64,000 nucleotides of DNA from Plutella xylostella (Eukaryota > Arthropoda > Insecta > Lepidoptera > Plutellidae): NCBI RefSeq assembly GCF_932276165.1, contig NC_064006.1, forward strand, positions 4,664,501 to 4,728,500, given 5' to 3'. This document shows, piece after piece, positions 1 through 13,000 of the stretch (within the stretch, counting starts at the first letter, position 1; each line of letters starts with the position of its first letter). A model generated the notes under the pieces. It was not told the DNA's origin. It did not search any database and worked only from the letters and a program-made list of their open reading frames with translations. Both the position numbers and the translations under genes were made by a program.

Positions 1-795
1 GGTTGCACCCATGGTGCACCTTAAGTATCTCTGTACTTAGTAGGTACTTGTCAGATTCGTCACAATTTACTACATTTTCCTTGCTGTTTCCTATTGACCC
101 TTATCGAATTTACTGATACGTTGGCTGCTGTACCCCTGTAATACTCAATTAGATCAGATAATTACACTTTTAATATTTATACTAATGGCAATGGCATATA
201 ACCGTCAGCGATCACGCACGATGTACCTACCTATAGGTACGCAGTAGTACGCAACTATCTACTGAACCGGCTCTCTACATAGCGCCGAACTTTAATCGGC
301 GGGCGGCGTAATCAGCACAATACAACCTAAAGCCGTTTAACAGCCAATTTGCTGGCCGAGCAACCCGCAACTAGCCAAGTTTACAGCTCGCGGCCGAGCG
401 CGGACAAACACGCGCGTGTACACGTACACACGCAGAGAGTAATAGCCGCGTCCACGCCACGCCGCCGCCGCCGCCACTGGGACCGCTTTGCCGCGATCTT
501 CAGCTCCGAACCTCTAATATTCATAAGTCAATTTCCTGCCCCATTAATACGTAACGAAGTCGCGCAAATGGCCTTATCGCTTGTGCCCGATTACTCGCTC
601 GCCGCTCTCTTACATAATTCAACGTATTAAACGAAATTGTTTAATCCTTATTGCTCGATTACGCCGCCCCTCCCAGGTCACGCCTCGTTGGAGTGCGCCA
701 ATGGGCGGGCATCCCCTCCCCTCGCGTCCCGCCCGCCGGGCGCTCCCGCCGTCTCCCGGCCAGTGTTGTGACGGATGTGACAGCAGGCGGATGCT
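1..795 (+). promoter_or_regulatory. slou upstream region, probable promoter and 5' UTR
   Basis: This stretch changes from AT-rich DNA to a CpG-rich block from about 340 onward that runs into exon 1, as expected for the promoter and 5' UTR of a developmental gene. An in-frame TGA at 778-780 closes the slou frame just before the ATG at 796. I see no convincing TATA box and cannot place the transcription start. An open frame at 349-630 has no domain and looks like a by-product of the GC content. An additional 5' exon beyond the window cannot be excluded. Confidence 0.4.
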
Positions 796-1060
796 ATGAC
801 GATGCTCGCGATGGCCCGTGGTTCGGAGGCGCGCGAGGAGGAGGGCGAGGCGGGCGCGGAGCTGGACGTGGTCGGCGTGGAGGACGCGGCTCCCGTGGAC
901 CTCACGCGCCGGCTGGGCCTCACGCGCCCGTCCGAGCGCAGCGCCATCGCCTTCTCCGTGGAGAACATCCTGGACCCCAGCAAGTTCACCGGCCGCGCGG
1001 ACCTGCCGCGGTACGACACGTACTGGCGACCGCACTACGACCGGGACGACTCCGACTCAG
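796..1060 (+). CDS. slou coding exon 1
   Basis: Encodes residues 1-88 plus the first base of codon 89, including the NK1/eh1-like motif. GC-rich. It ends at ...GACTCAG before GTTGGT (donor at 1061-1062). The same donor context recurs exactly 75 bp downstream (GT at 1136-1137), so an alternative in-frame extension of 25 codons is possible. Confidence 0.88.
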
Positions 1061-4000
1061 GTTGGTGCTTGATTGTGTGGCAGGGATTGGATAGGAGAGG
1101 AAAAGATAGGAAAGGGATGGGACTCGCCGACTCAGGTTGGTCAGATTTGTTGGTGTGGGGTTTGGATTGGGTAGAACAAGAAAAGATAGGGCTGGCATAG
1201 TGTACCTGGATACGAGTGGTTAGTGTGTGTGTTTTTGTAAGAGTTGTATAGGGCAGGAAAAGATAGAAAGGGGATGGAATAGTTCATATGGGAAAGAATG
1301 ATGTTGTTGCAAAAAATATTCTTATTTGAATTTACGTGAACAAAACCAGAATACACCAACTTACATCCAAAATCAGTAATAAATCACCAGCAGTAGGTGG
1401 ATAATCAAGTTTGCTCGGGTCTTTTTTAACTGATGTAAAAATATTACGCGTTTTATAATTTGATGAATCTATCAACTAATACGGATGCTTGAAAACATCA
1501 ATAGGTGCAATCATCTTAAACCCGCTGTACTTATATAAAATTTTATTAACATCGTTGTGGCCGTATTCAAGTTTCTAAAAATAATTATATAACTAGATGA
1601 TAGATATATTCTCGTTTAAAATACCTTAATAAGTTAGTAAAGATACTTATTAAAATTGAACGTATGTAGTTATAACTTGAAAAAATATATAATAATAGGT
1701 ACTCGTATGTATGTTTGAAAGATACCCATATATATATTTTAAATATTAACATACTTTTAATACTTAGGTAGTCATTCGTGAAAGCTTTAACGAGCATAAT
1801 AATTATTCCAATTAGAATTCTAAAATAACTCGCAATAGAAGTATACGTAGGTTCTTGCTTTTAGCAATAATACCGCATATTGCGCCTTCTGGAAGTAGTT
1901 TTAAAATTATATTACTTACCGGAAGTCACTCCTGTTTTACCAACTAATAATATATAATCAATAAAGCTAATATCAAACCGATAACTGATCTCCAAAGAAA
2001 AATCCAACTGAAATTATGTTCACATGAAACCCGAAGATTAGTCGTATTTAACTAAGTATTACTTTATTTAATAGCTTACCATACTATGTTACCCTTCCAC
2101 AAGTACGTACGTACTTACATTATTACCTAAGTATGTACTTTTGTAAAAGATCTTACATAGGTATTATTATGCAATACCGTGAAAAGGAGACTCCCATAGA
2201 TAATATACCTATACCCACAAAGCAAATACAAAGTAGAGCTGCCATATTTCGTTTTCTATATAGGATGAGATGAATTGCTATTTGCTTTGTGCCTATACCT
2301 ATAGGCATTACCGTACTGTAAAGCCCTTGCCCTTTCCGAATTAGAGAGTAGAGAGTAGAGAGTTTTATTAATTAATTAAGTGATCGTTAATAACACGTAA
2401 AATATTTATTTTATATTTCACCTCACCTACGGCTAAAATCTTTGATCCAAATATATGTCTTACTAAAACATTTAAACTTTAGTGATTGTGGACATTGTGG
2501 TAGTCTAGTTTGGTTATAACAAGGCACGGTTACACCTATCTTACGAAAAACTATGTTTTTTTGCGCAGTGGCGCTAACTAGGGCTCTATCTCGTTGTATT
2601 AAACGAATAGAATACTTCTTTATTGACTTAAAGGACACAAATAACAATTTACAATACAGTGGATACAACGCAATAGGCGGCCTTATCGCTAAAAGCGATC
2701 TCTTCGAGGCAACTTAGGAGGAGGAGAGACTTAAAGAATAAAGAAGATCCTTCACATATTATCTCGTTCGTTCGTTTATTGTCAAGATGGAGTAACCCTC
2801 GGAGCGGGGCCTCCGTCGACTGATCCTCGGGTTTAGGCCTCACAGGTAGCGCGGCTTTACGTGGATTTAGCGCCGTATTTCATACAGCTTTTGCATTCAA
2901 GTGACTTGTTGTAACAGAGTAGTACTAGTGTTGTTTTTGCACACCTTATAATAAAATTTTCTTGCACCTCCTGTGGGTGACAGGTAGAAAATGCTTGTAG
3001 CATTAAGTCCGCCCTTTGTACACTTATTTTTATATTTGTGCAATAAAGGATTAAAGAAATAAATAAATAATTCACGTACGATTCAGAAGCAGCACTGAAA
3101 CTATACATGAAATGCCCTAAGCGCGCTCTAAGATTTTTTAATAGCGCAAAATTTTTATAACGTATAGCAGCCAAGGATGCAGGCTACATGAAAAAAAAAT
3201 AGCAGTGCCCGCGAGCTTTGCTTCGCCTTAAAAAGTTTTCCCGTTGGACTTACGAGATAAAAAGTAGCCTATGTTCTTTCTCAGGGTCTAGACCATATGT
3301 GTACTAAATTTCATCCAAATCCATTCAGTAGTTTTGACTTGAAAGAGTAACAGACAGACACTGTTACTTTCGTATTTATAATATTAGTTAGGATTAGGAT
3401 GAGTTATTATGAAAAACATTATGCATTTATAAATGTAACAATGTGCTCAAAATGCTCGAATGAAGAAGTAGAATGAACTTAGATGCATGAAAATCTTGAC
3501 GAAAAAAAATCTGAAGAAGTTGATTGCTGAAGGAAGGTGAAGTGTTAAATTGTACTTAATTTATACCTACATTTCTAGTGTTTTCTGCACTAGGAAAATA
3601 TTAGCCAGGCAGATTAGAGTGTTTTTACAGACTAGCGTATTTTAAGAGCGCCGGTAAGTTAGTTTTTGAAACGCATGTAGTCGCTTTGAAGCGTTTCTCA
3701 CCTAGATATTTTATACGAACTAGATGGAGTGTCAGGGAAAAAGAAACGTCTCGACAAATAACACGCCGCTTCTACCGCTGAGCTCATTTTTCAATAATTT
3801 GGCTACAAGACTTATAACTGTATTCATTTATTGGTACTTACAATCGTTGTCGTTAGGTTACACTGAAAACGGTTTTCTTTTTGCGTATGTGAGTTGTAAC
3901 ACACCATCTTGTCACTGTATATAGTTAATCTAAGATAAGTTACGTAGGTACGATTGTATCGAAACCGATTTTAGTGTCAATGCTAATGTCGCAATTAGGT

Positions 4001-7000
4001 ATTAGGTTCGTTACCCGGGGTGCTGCATTCATGCCGAACCGAAATATTAATTGCAGGTTGCAAAAAAATAGCTTCATTTACACTCACTGGCAATGAAAAG
4101 GTTCCACTGTTTTTTTAAAATTAGGTAATTAATTCATTTAATAGTCTACATTATTTTTTTTATTAAATATTGTGACTTAAACTTAGGCCCTGTTCCACAA
4201 TGTCTGGTTAGTGGCTACTTGTCAGATAAAACACATGCTGTCACCCTCTGTTATTATTTATTTGACAGTGACAGCATGTATTTTATCTGACAAGTAGCCA
4301 CTAACCAGACATTGTGGAACAGGGCCTTAGTAAAAGTTTATCTGCACATCAGATTACATTGGTGTTAATTATAAATTAGGTCCAAAAACATAGTAGGGTA
4401 TTATTAGAAAACATTCTTGAGTTAATAAAAGCACCGAATCACCTACTACTAAACGGAAATGGCTAGCTTAATGCAAATTGCATATTTACTTATTAATTCA
4501 TACAATTTTATTGTTTACATAAGAAATTCCCCTTTTAGCATATATTTTTTATTGTTTTACGTATTTTAATAAATTATTAATTTCTGAAATATTGAAGTTA
4601 CATAAATTTAACAGAGCATCAGGATATTACCAATAACAACTAGGTATAACGTTAATATTTTGCTCAATTTTTAAATTAAATGTATGAAAAAAATGGGGTC
4701 GTTTGGTGTCGGCATTTTGTCAGTGGAACTTTTTCATTGCCCGTGAGTGTATAATTAGGAAAGTGTGAAACGAAAAAAGGGAGAAGTTTTGTTTTCTGTC
4801 TTTCCGTAAAGCGTTTTACACTGAACCTTTGTTAGTTCTAACAGGACTCTAGCTAGACCTAGGTAGTATAGTTTGTTACTGATTTAGCACATAAGGTATA
4901 AGATATAATATAATATATACCTAGTATAGATATAATATATCTCAATAGATATAATATATCTCACTCTGTTTTGTTTATTTATACTTAGGAAGATTCGCAA
5001 TTGCGTATAAGTAGTTTATTATTGTTTTAGCACATAAGATATATAACATTACGCTATCATATCTATCTATAATCTATCTCACTCTGTTTTGTTTATTTAC
5101 AATTCAATATAACTTTATTGAAAAACACACACACAACATACATTAAATAACAAAAAAGGAGTAAGCACAATAGGCGGCCTTTCTCTTCTAGGCAACCTAT
5201 TTATACTTAGGAAGATTCGCAATTAAAGCTCTTATCGGCTAAACTGTATAAACTGTTCCGTCTATTCCCAGCTGTAAATGAGCTACTTGAATAAATACAA
5301 CATTGATAGATTTAGTGATCTATCCACGGAAACAATTAACCCGTCAGCGGGCGTCTGCTGTCCGAGTGACGACAATGAGTTTAGACTGTAAACAAATTGA
5401 ACAGCCGACGGAGGGTTAACTCTCATTTATTGGTGGTCGAGTGAGTTATGTGCGTAGCGCAATCTGCGGGCAACTACACACACTCATTTTAGGTATAATG
5501 ATAAAAAAAGCTTTATATGTATGTAAAAATGTTAGTAACAAATAAATTAAAAAAATACTGAACCGATTCCAAAAACTATTTTGCTTTTTCACATCAAGAA
5601 TGCTACACTATCCCTGATTGACAAAAGCTATATGGATTATCATAAAATGGGGGTCCTAACTTAAACCGTGATAATCTTAGCGGAGAGATTAAGAGGAAAT
5701 AACTATGACATAAAAAGTTGTTTATCGTGCGCGCTGTACAAAACAATTGTGTCTTCTTCTTCATTCCCGCTACTCCTCCGAGAAGTCTGAGGCTGACACC
5801 AGGCGCTTCCATTTTTCTCTGTCGGTAGCCACTAAGTTGAGCACCGGCCAAGACCTCCCTTTTTCTTGTTATTTTATGGACCGCTTTCAGGTATAAGCTG
5901 GTCGACCGGGTCGCCTTGAACCTCCATGGGGTTTTCATTCTAGTGCCACTTTCGGAATATGGTTATCAGGTCTTCGCAGTGTGTGGCCTAGCTATCGCCA
6001 TTTCCACTCTTGAATGTATTAATAGTAAAATAATATATAGGCTTTTGATTCGTTACCTTCCATAGCTCGAGATTGGTGATAGCGTTTGTTACCGTGGTGA
6101 TAAGTTAAGCTGCGTACAGACCGGCCAAACGAACGCCAACGAACGGGTTTCGTTGACCTTCGTTGTTGCAATCTGCCCTGTATTATGTATGATAAATATC
6201 CATCGTTGGGCGTTCGTTGGACCGGTCTGAACACAATTTTAGACAGCAGTGGCGTAGAGTTAATTTCTTAGTTAGGGAAGCTGATATGAAAATTATACTT
6301 AGCTATCATTATGCACACTAAATATCAGTTCAGTCAATCCAAAAGGGAAGCCGATGGGAATCATTATGTATGGACTGTACGCCACTGATCCAGAAAGACT
6401 AGGTGTCCAGTGTGCAATATACAGTTGATTCGTCATTCGTGGAGGTTCCTTTCGTGAAAATAATTCATAATTGCACCTAATCATTTAAATTACTTATTCC
6501 TGTTGTTTATGTCGATTTCGAAGGGACAAAATTAAGTTTTAGTAATGTCAAAACTATAAGTAAATATATTTTTTTGAAATTCGGTTTTATGCGTGTTTAT
6601 TTAGAAAACTAATTTCCCTTGTTTCACATTGCTAAAATTAAATTTTGGTCTTTCAGGCGTTCATTATATCCGTCAAAACATCCGTCGGCGACGGCGAAAT
6701 TTTTGACTAGTACCTACTTATGTCTCAGTTTTCTTTGTTTTTCTTCAGAATACCTCTGCGAATAAAGAGCAAAGGGCTATCTATGGGGCATGAGCCATGA
6801 CAAATGAGCACGACTGGGTAACAAAGTCTTGTGACTGTAAATACAAAAAAAGCCTTCTTTTATCAAAAATCTTCACAATTATTTTCACTCCTGATCTTTA
6901 CTACTCTACCGACTCTCTCACTCCTTACCATCATCATTATCGGACACTAAGTTCAAGTTACAGCCCAAGTGATGTTACAACAATATACATAATTAAAACA

Positions 7001-10000
7001 AAGCATGTATCAATTGGTAATCGGAAATCGGTCCATGTATTTCGGAGCAACTATAACGAAGCCAAAACATCACATATAACACATACGATTACAATAGTTA
7101 CACCGATAGATAGAGGGGTAAGAAAAAATATGAAACTTTTTTTTAAACGTATCCAAACTCAAATTCTCTGCATATTTGCAAGTCTAAACGCAAAAGTACC
7201 TACCTACCCAAGAAGGCCGAGCTTTCACAAGAGACTATACCCACACATCGCAGTAGATCAACCTCCTACACGCCCGCAAACGTTTGCTCTTCAGAATAAG
7301 AATACGAACTCACTTTACTCAGCCTCCGCTGATTGGTCCACCGCCGACAGGGATGGAGAATAAGCAGGACTCGCGAGAAAAAAGGACAGAATCAACCCTT
7401 CGCAGCTCGCATCCCTTTGTGTGCCCACCCGTGAAATTAGAGTCGCCTAAACGAATCTAACGATTATTTTATTATCCCTTTTGCGCTAAGATTTGTTCCT
7501 TGCTCACTCAAATAAAAATAAAAGGTGAATAAGGCGTCGTAAGGGTCAGAAAGAAAACATAAATTTAGGCAGCGTTTAGGGTTAAGCCCGGGATTGGCTT
7601 ATTTTCTGCCCTCGCGCTTGGACGCGGACGGACGGACGGAACGACTCGCCGTTTCCTGTCCAGTCGGCTTTATTTTCAGCGTCGGTAAAGATTTTTTAGG
7701 AAAACGAATACTCTTTGAGTTTTTGCACATTGCACAATATTAAAAAGTTTTAAATACTGCATCACAATGGAATACGCACGAATAATATGCATATCATGTA
7801 CAACCGTTAGTCTGAAACGATTACCATTAACCTACGTTGGTCCTATACTTATACATTTATGTTACGATAAGAAATTTACAAAATGTAAAGTTTCACCTAT
7901 TAATTTATTTATAGTTACCGAAGAAAGCAGAGTAGAAATTTGTTCATCAAATTTTATTTTGTGCTTTCAAATAACAAGCCAATTAAGTTTTGATTTGCTA
8001 AACGAGTCTAGAGATTAATTACACTAATACCGTGAACACGAGCCGTCACTGTTTAAATAAACGCGCAGATTATTTCGGAATAAATTCAAAGATGTCGCAA
8101 ATTCCAAATTTGTATGCGAATTCCGTCGTCAGGTTGCCAGCGCTGCGTTGTCACATCATTTCCGCTTCCGGGAGGGTAATTAAAAAGTCAGTGAGTTGAC
8201 TACAGCGCCGCGCGGCGGTGGCGGGAAAAACGTGTAAACTCGTCGTTAACACGGCATTTGCGGAGAAGGGTTAAAAGTTAAAAGTGATGACGAATTTAAA
8301 ATGTTTTGTTGTGTTTAGTACGCTAGATACAATTTAAGTAAAGATGATTCCATGAATAAATTACTTTATTATTTTATTTACCTTGCAACATGCACATAAA
8401 ATCATTATATTAGTATAATCAATAATCAAACAAACAAATATACATAAGCCTAAAGGTACATGCATATTATTGCATTATAATATAATATATAGAGGTAATT
8501 ATCTCATAACTTATCTATTCTACTAGATTTAAGCCCAGTCTGAAAACTACTGAAACTGTAAATGAATAATAAACTATAGCCTGTAAAATTACGTAAGTTT
8601 TTCCTAGGTCTAAACGCGTTAGGTACTTAATAGTAAGTCGTTTATTTTTTATGCCGATTAAAAAAAACTATGGAGGTAACTATTGTCTTTATGTTCTGAA
8701 ATACTTATTTTTTAAAGATTTTCATAGCAATATCGCTCGCGTAAATTCTCTCAGGTACTGACTAAACTACGTAGACGTCCCTTAATTCATCTATTCTATG
8801 TGTATAATTACACGTTACAGTAAATACAAAGCTGTGACGAAATGAAACAAGCTGACAACAATTAAACATTAAGATCGGAAAGCTTCCGTAATGGCTACTA
8901 AAACGTGATACCCGAAGAACACACGACTATACGTGATTACGTACATCGTGCGAACAAGTACCTCCGTAACCACCAGCAAGGCTCAAATTAGACTGAGCTT
9001 AAAACTCAATTTTCTTCATTTAACAAATTGATCACTCCACAGTTCCCCTATTTACCCACTCAGAGTTTCAACTTTAAAATTAGCGGCCGTAAGTCGAAAA
9101 TCACTCTGGCAGTTCACGCTTCAAAGACATCGCTCCTGGCTGGAAGAAAAGCGCCTAACGGTCGGCAGTACCTACTACCTACTCTGTGTACGCTCTAAAT
9201 TTGAATTTTCGGTTGAGTGGCCATGCTACAGGATTTGTGACTTTAGTCGGAATGGCTTAAGGTCTTTAATTGTTTGACAATAGGCGGGGGGTCCTTTGAG
9301 AGTTGAATGGAGGGGGAGGCGCCCCCTTGCGGTGGAACTTCGTAATTAATAAAGGCCTCTCGATTACAAGAGGCTTTCTGCGAGATTCAGGGAATGTATG
9401 GAGGCAGGGGAAGGGGGGGGGGGTATGATATGGCCAAGTTGGAACTTCTAATGGAGATGTAGTTCTGTTACAGACTGTTAATTCTTGTCTAGCTTAAAAC
9501 TTTGGCTTGGGAAGGTAAGTGCTTGGAGGAAGGTGGGTTAATGTACCGGGCATACTTTTAGCTGATCTGTGTTAGTGTGTCGGGCCGCATTCACATGGCT
9601 ATGAATAAAACATTTTTTAGTAGATAGGTAATTTATTAATAAACTACACTCACGGGCAATAAACTGATTCCACTGAAAAAGTACCAAATTACTCCTAAAC
9701 GGAACAGGCTAATTTTAATCAGCCCTTCTGCAACATTGAAGTAAGTACATAAATTTAACAAAGCATCAGGATATTACCAACTAAAAACGGTATTATTTTA
9801 TTCCAATTTTAAATTGAATGTTTTAATTGTAGTATTAGAAGTCATTCATAATTATGTATTTATGATATACTTACCTTTTCCCTCTGGATAACTGCACAGA
9901 ACAATGTAATTAAACGCATTCGATCTAATTAAACAACAATAAGTTATTTGAATCACGTTGGCAATGGACTCTGCGACGGTTCTCATCAACATAGCTTTGT

Positions 10001-13000
10001 TTTATTGTAGGCACCGACATGGTTTCATAATTGTCTCTTTAAGGGTTCATTTCCACTGAATACAGCTACTTGTAATACTAGCTTATAGAATAGAATAGAA
10101 TATTCTTTATTTGTACACACACATAATATAAACTTACATAACTTAAATACTAACACATATGTACAAAAATGGCGGCCTTATCGCTTAAAGCTTATACTTT
10201 AATTATTACTGATAGTTTCAAGTAAATCATGTTTATTATTGAAATTGCTTGTAAAACTGCATGTTTCCTCAGCGCTTATAAGCGGTATAATGTGCAATTG
10301 TGGAATATTTATCACAGGAGGCAAATTCAAGGTATCTAGAGGTATATAAGGCATGTCATTGAAATAAGTGTGCAAAAGTAAAGCAAATAATATGCTTTAC
10401 TTTTCACTTCAAATAGAGTTTGGGATTAGGAGAAGAAACGATATTTTTTTGCCTGATTTGGTCACCTATACCCGAAACGTAAAGGGATCGCTTCTTTTTT
10501 CTACGTTACGGGTATAATATGTGCGGTTACCTTCACTTTATTCCTTTGACATACGACATAGTTACCTATTTGAAGTTTATATTTCTTTTGTAGATAATAT
10601 TATATGGATGAAATCCGGTAGCCCCAAAACATAAATACCAATTTGTTACTCATTTGTCATTACCAGCATTGTAGTGGGGGGTTTTTTTACCATAATATTA
10701 ATAACCTACAGTACAGTATAGCTTTCGGTAGGGCCTCAGCTATGCATGAAGACGTATTTAGTCCCGCAGTGAGTACGCGACTACTAAATCGCTCATCGCG
10801 ACATATGCTCGTTATTTCAACTGAGAAAAAAAACACAAACGACATCCTCCGTGACAGCAAATTAGCCCTAATTACTCAAATGATAAAACACATTTTTCCC
10901 TACCCAATTAACGTTACTAAGTATTTATTGGGACGATGTGTATGTGGCAGTGGGTAGTACTCTTGAAAGTAATAAAAAGTTGGACGATAGTGAAGTCCAG
11001 TTGAAAGGGTGCGAGATAAATGTGAAAATATGGACTTTTCCCACACATTTGTTTAATTGGGTGGTCTGTTTCTCTTACATATAAGGAATTAATAAATTTT
11101 TTATACTAACAAATAAGTTATTTTTAATAGTTTTGCATGTGTTTTATGAACTATTGGTCTAAAATAAGGTTACTTTCATTCTAATCATTGACATGCGCCG
11201 CAGCCGTGCCGACGGAAAGTTACCATACGTACGTAAGTTGATAAAATTCCACCATACGTTATAATCGTTATATTAACAACATAGGTAGAAAACTCAGTAT
11301 GAACTATGTATAAGAGAACACAGATCTGTTCAGTTTTAATTTTCTCCATACTGACTGACACATCTATGGACCAATATAGATGTAAGTACATCTATATAGG
11401 TACTTATCGTACAGCTTTTGCAGCATTTTGGAATTAGGTATTCAGTATGTTCAGTTTCTAATGTAACCCCATTTCAGCTTAGAAAATGGTGTTGGATTGG
11501 TACTTTAATAATTTCGGTTGATTGTCTCAAATAATCTCTACATTTTTACATTTATTAGGTGTACTATAATCTGTGTAAGAGGTGTACAATTTGATACGAA
11601 GATTTCATTGTATAAACGCTTTGGCAATATTGCTAATATTTATACATCCTGGCGGCCGTTAAAATGTGCATTTTATTAATTTCACTAAACACCGAACTAC
11701 CGTAAATTATATTTTAATGCTTCCGCTTGTTCAAGAGGTGTTGTAAGTGTTGCCACATTATGGATTAATAGTGGCATTTAAAACTATTTTGCACTAGTAA
11801 CACCGCAGGAAACGGAAACGTCCATTATATCATCTTAAAATATGATTTTTTAATGGAAGCAAAATAGACTAGAAGAACTATAAAATCATCGTTTTATTGC
11901 GTATAATGTTATGTCTGAAAAATAAGAGCTTTTCATTTATGAGCGACGATGTTTTGCAATACTGATTTGTGTTTCCGCTCGTCTCCAAAAGACAACGACA
12001 AGCGGTTTTTATGAATTTGGGAACGAATGCCAAGAATACTTCATAAGTAGTCACTTTAACACACTCCTACCTACTGTTCGATATTGTAGAGCAATTAACA
12101 AAATAATAAATCTGCATTAAATCCATACTCTAAGGGGCCGTCCATTAATCACGTGAGGTCGTTTTTCTCATTTTTTGACCCCCCCCTCCCCCCTGGTGAT
12201 ATTTGGTGAGGTTTGGGACCAACCCCTCCCCCCCCCCCCTGGATCACGTGTATTTTTTGGAAGTCTATGTAAAGGCATTTTTTTACTAGAAAAAATATAG
12301 GTCATACTACAAATCGTTAAAATTTTTGCGCCGTCCAAAATATCGGTTCTGAAATACCTAATTATTGACAAAAAATACACGTGATGTCTAACGACAACCC
12401 CCCCTCCCCCCTCGTGATGTTTCGTGAGGTTTTCAGTAACCCCTCCCCCCCCCTTTGAGCCTCACGTGATTAATGGACGGCCCCTAAATGGATGGAACCC
12501 TTTTACCACAATAATTAATGAAATCCGTCGCTCACACAACTTCCAAGTAACCTTTTATGTGTTTTGTTTCAGTCAAAGACCACCTCCAGCACTCTGACCT
12601 CGAGACAGACGAGGTGGAGACTGACGACCAGACGTCCAACGTAGACGACGATATCCTAACACAGTCTGACCTAGACGAAAACGGTGACCCAAAGAGTCCG
12701 CATTCCTCCTCCTCGAAAAAAGGAAAGAGTTTATCCTCCAGTAGAGATTCGAAAGGAGGTACGAAGCCAAGGAGGGCGAGGACTGCGTTCACGTATGAAC
12801 AGCTGGTGTCTCTGGAGAACAAGTTCAAGACCACGAGGTACCTGTCTGTCTGTGAGAGGCTCAATCTGGCGCTGAGTCTTAGTTTGACGGAAACACAGGT
12901 TGGTACACTTTTGTTTGTTTTTACAGGATTTTGAAGGTTTTGGAAACTGAAACACTGGTTTTTACTTTTATGGTTTATGTTTTATCGCAAGCGCCAACCC

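Noticed and set aside
349..630. 93-residue open frame upstream of slou
   Set aside because: No domain and biased composition from the GC-rich promoter; a stop separates it from the slou frame and it lies in another frame.
619..1035. 138-residue minus-strand open frame over slou exon 1
   Set aside because: It is an antisense shadow of GC-rich coding sequence, with Arg/Ala-rich composition and no motif.
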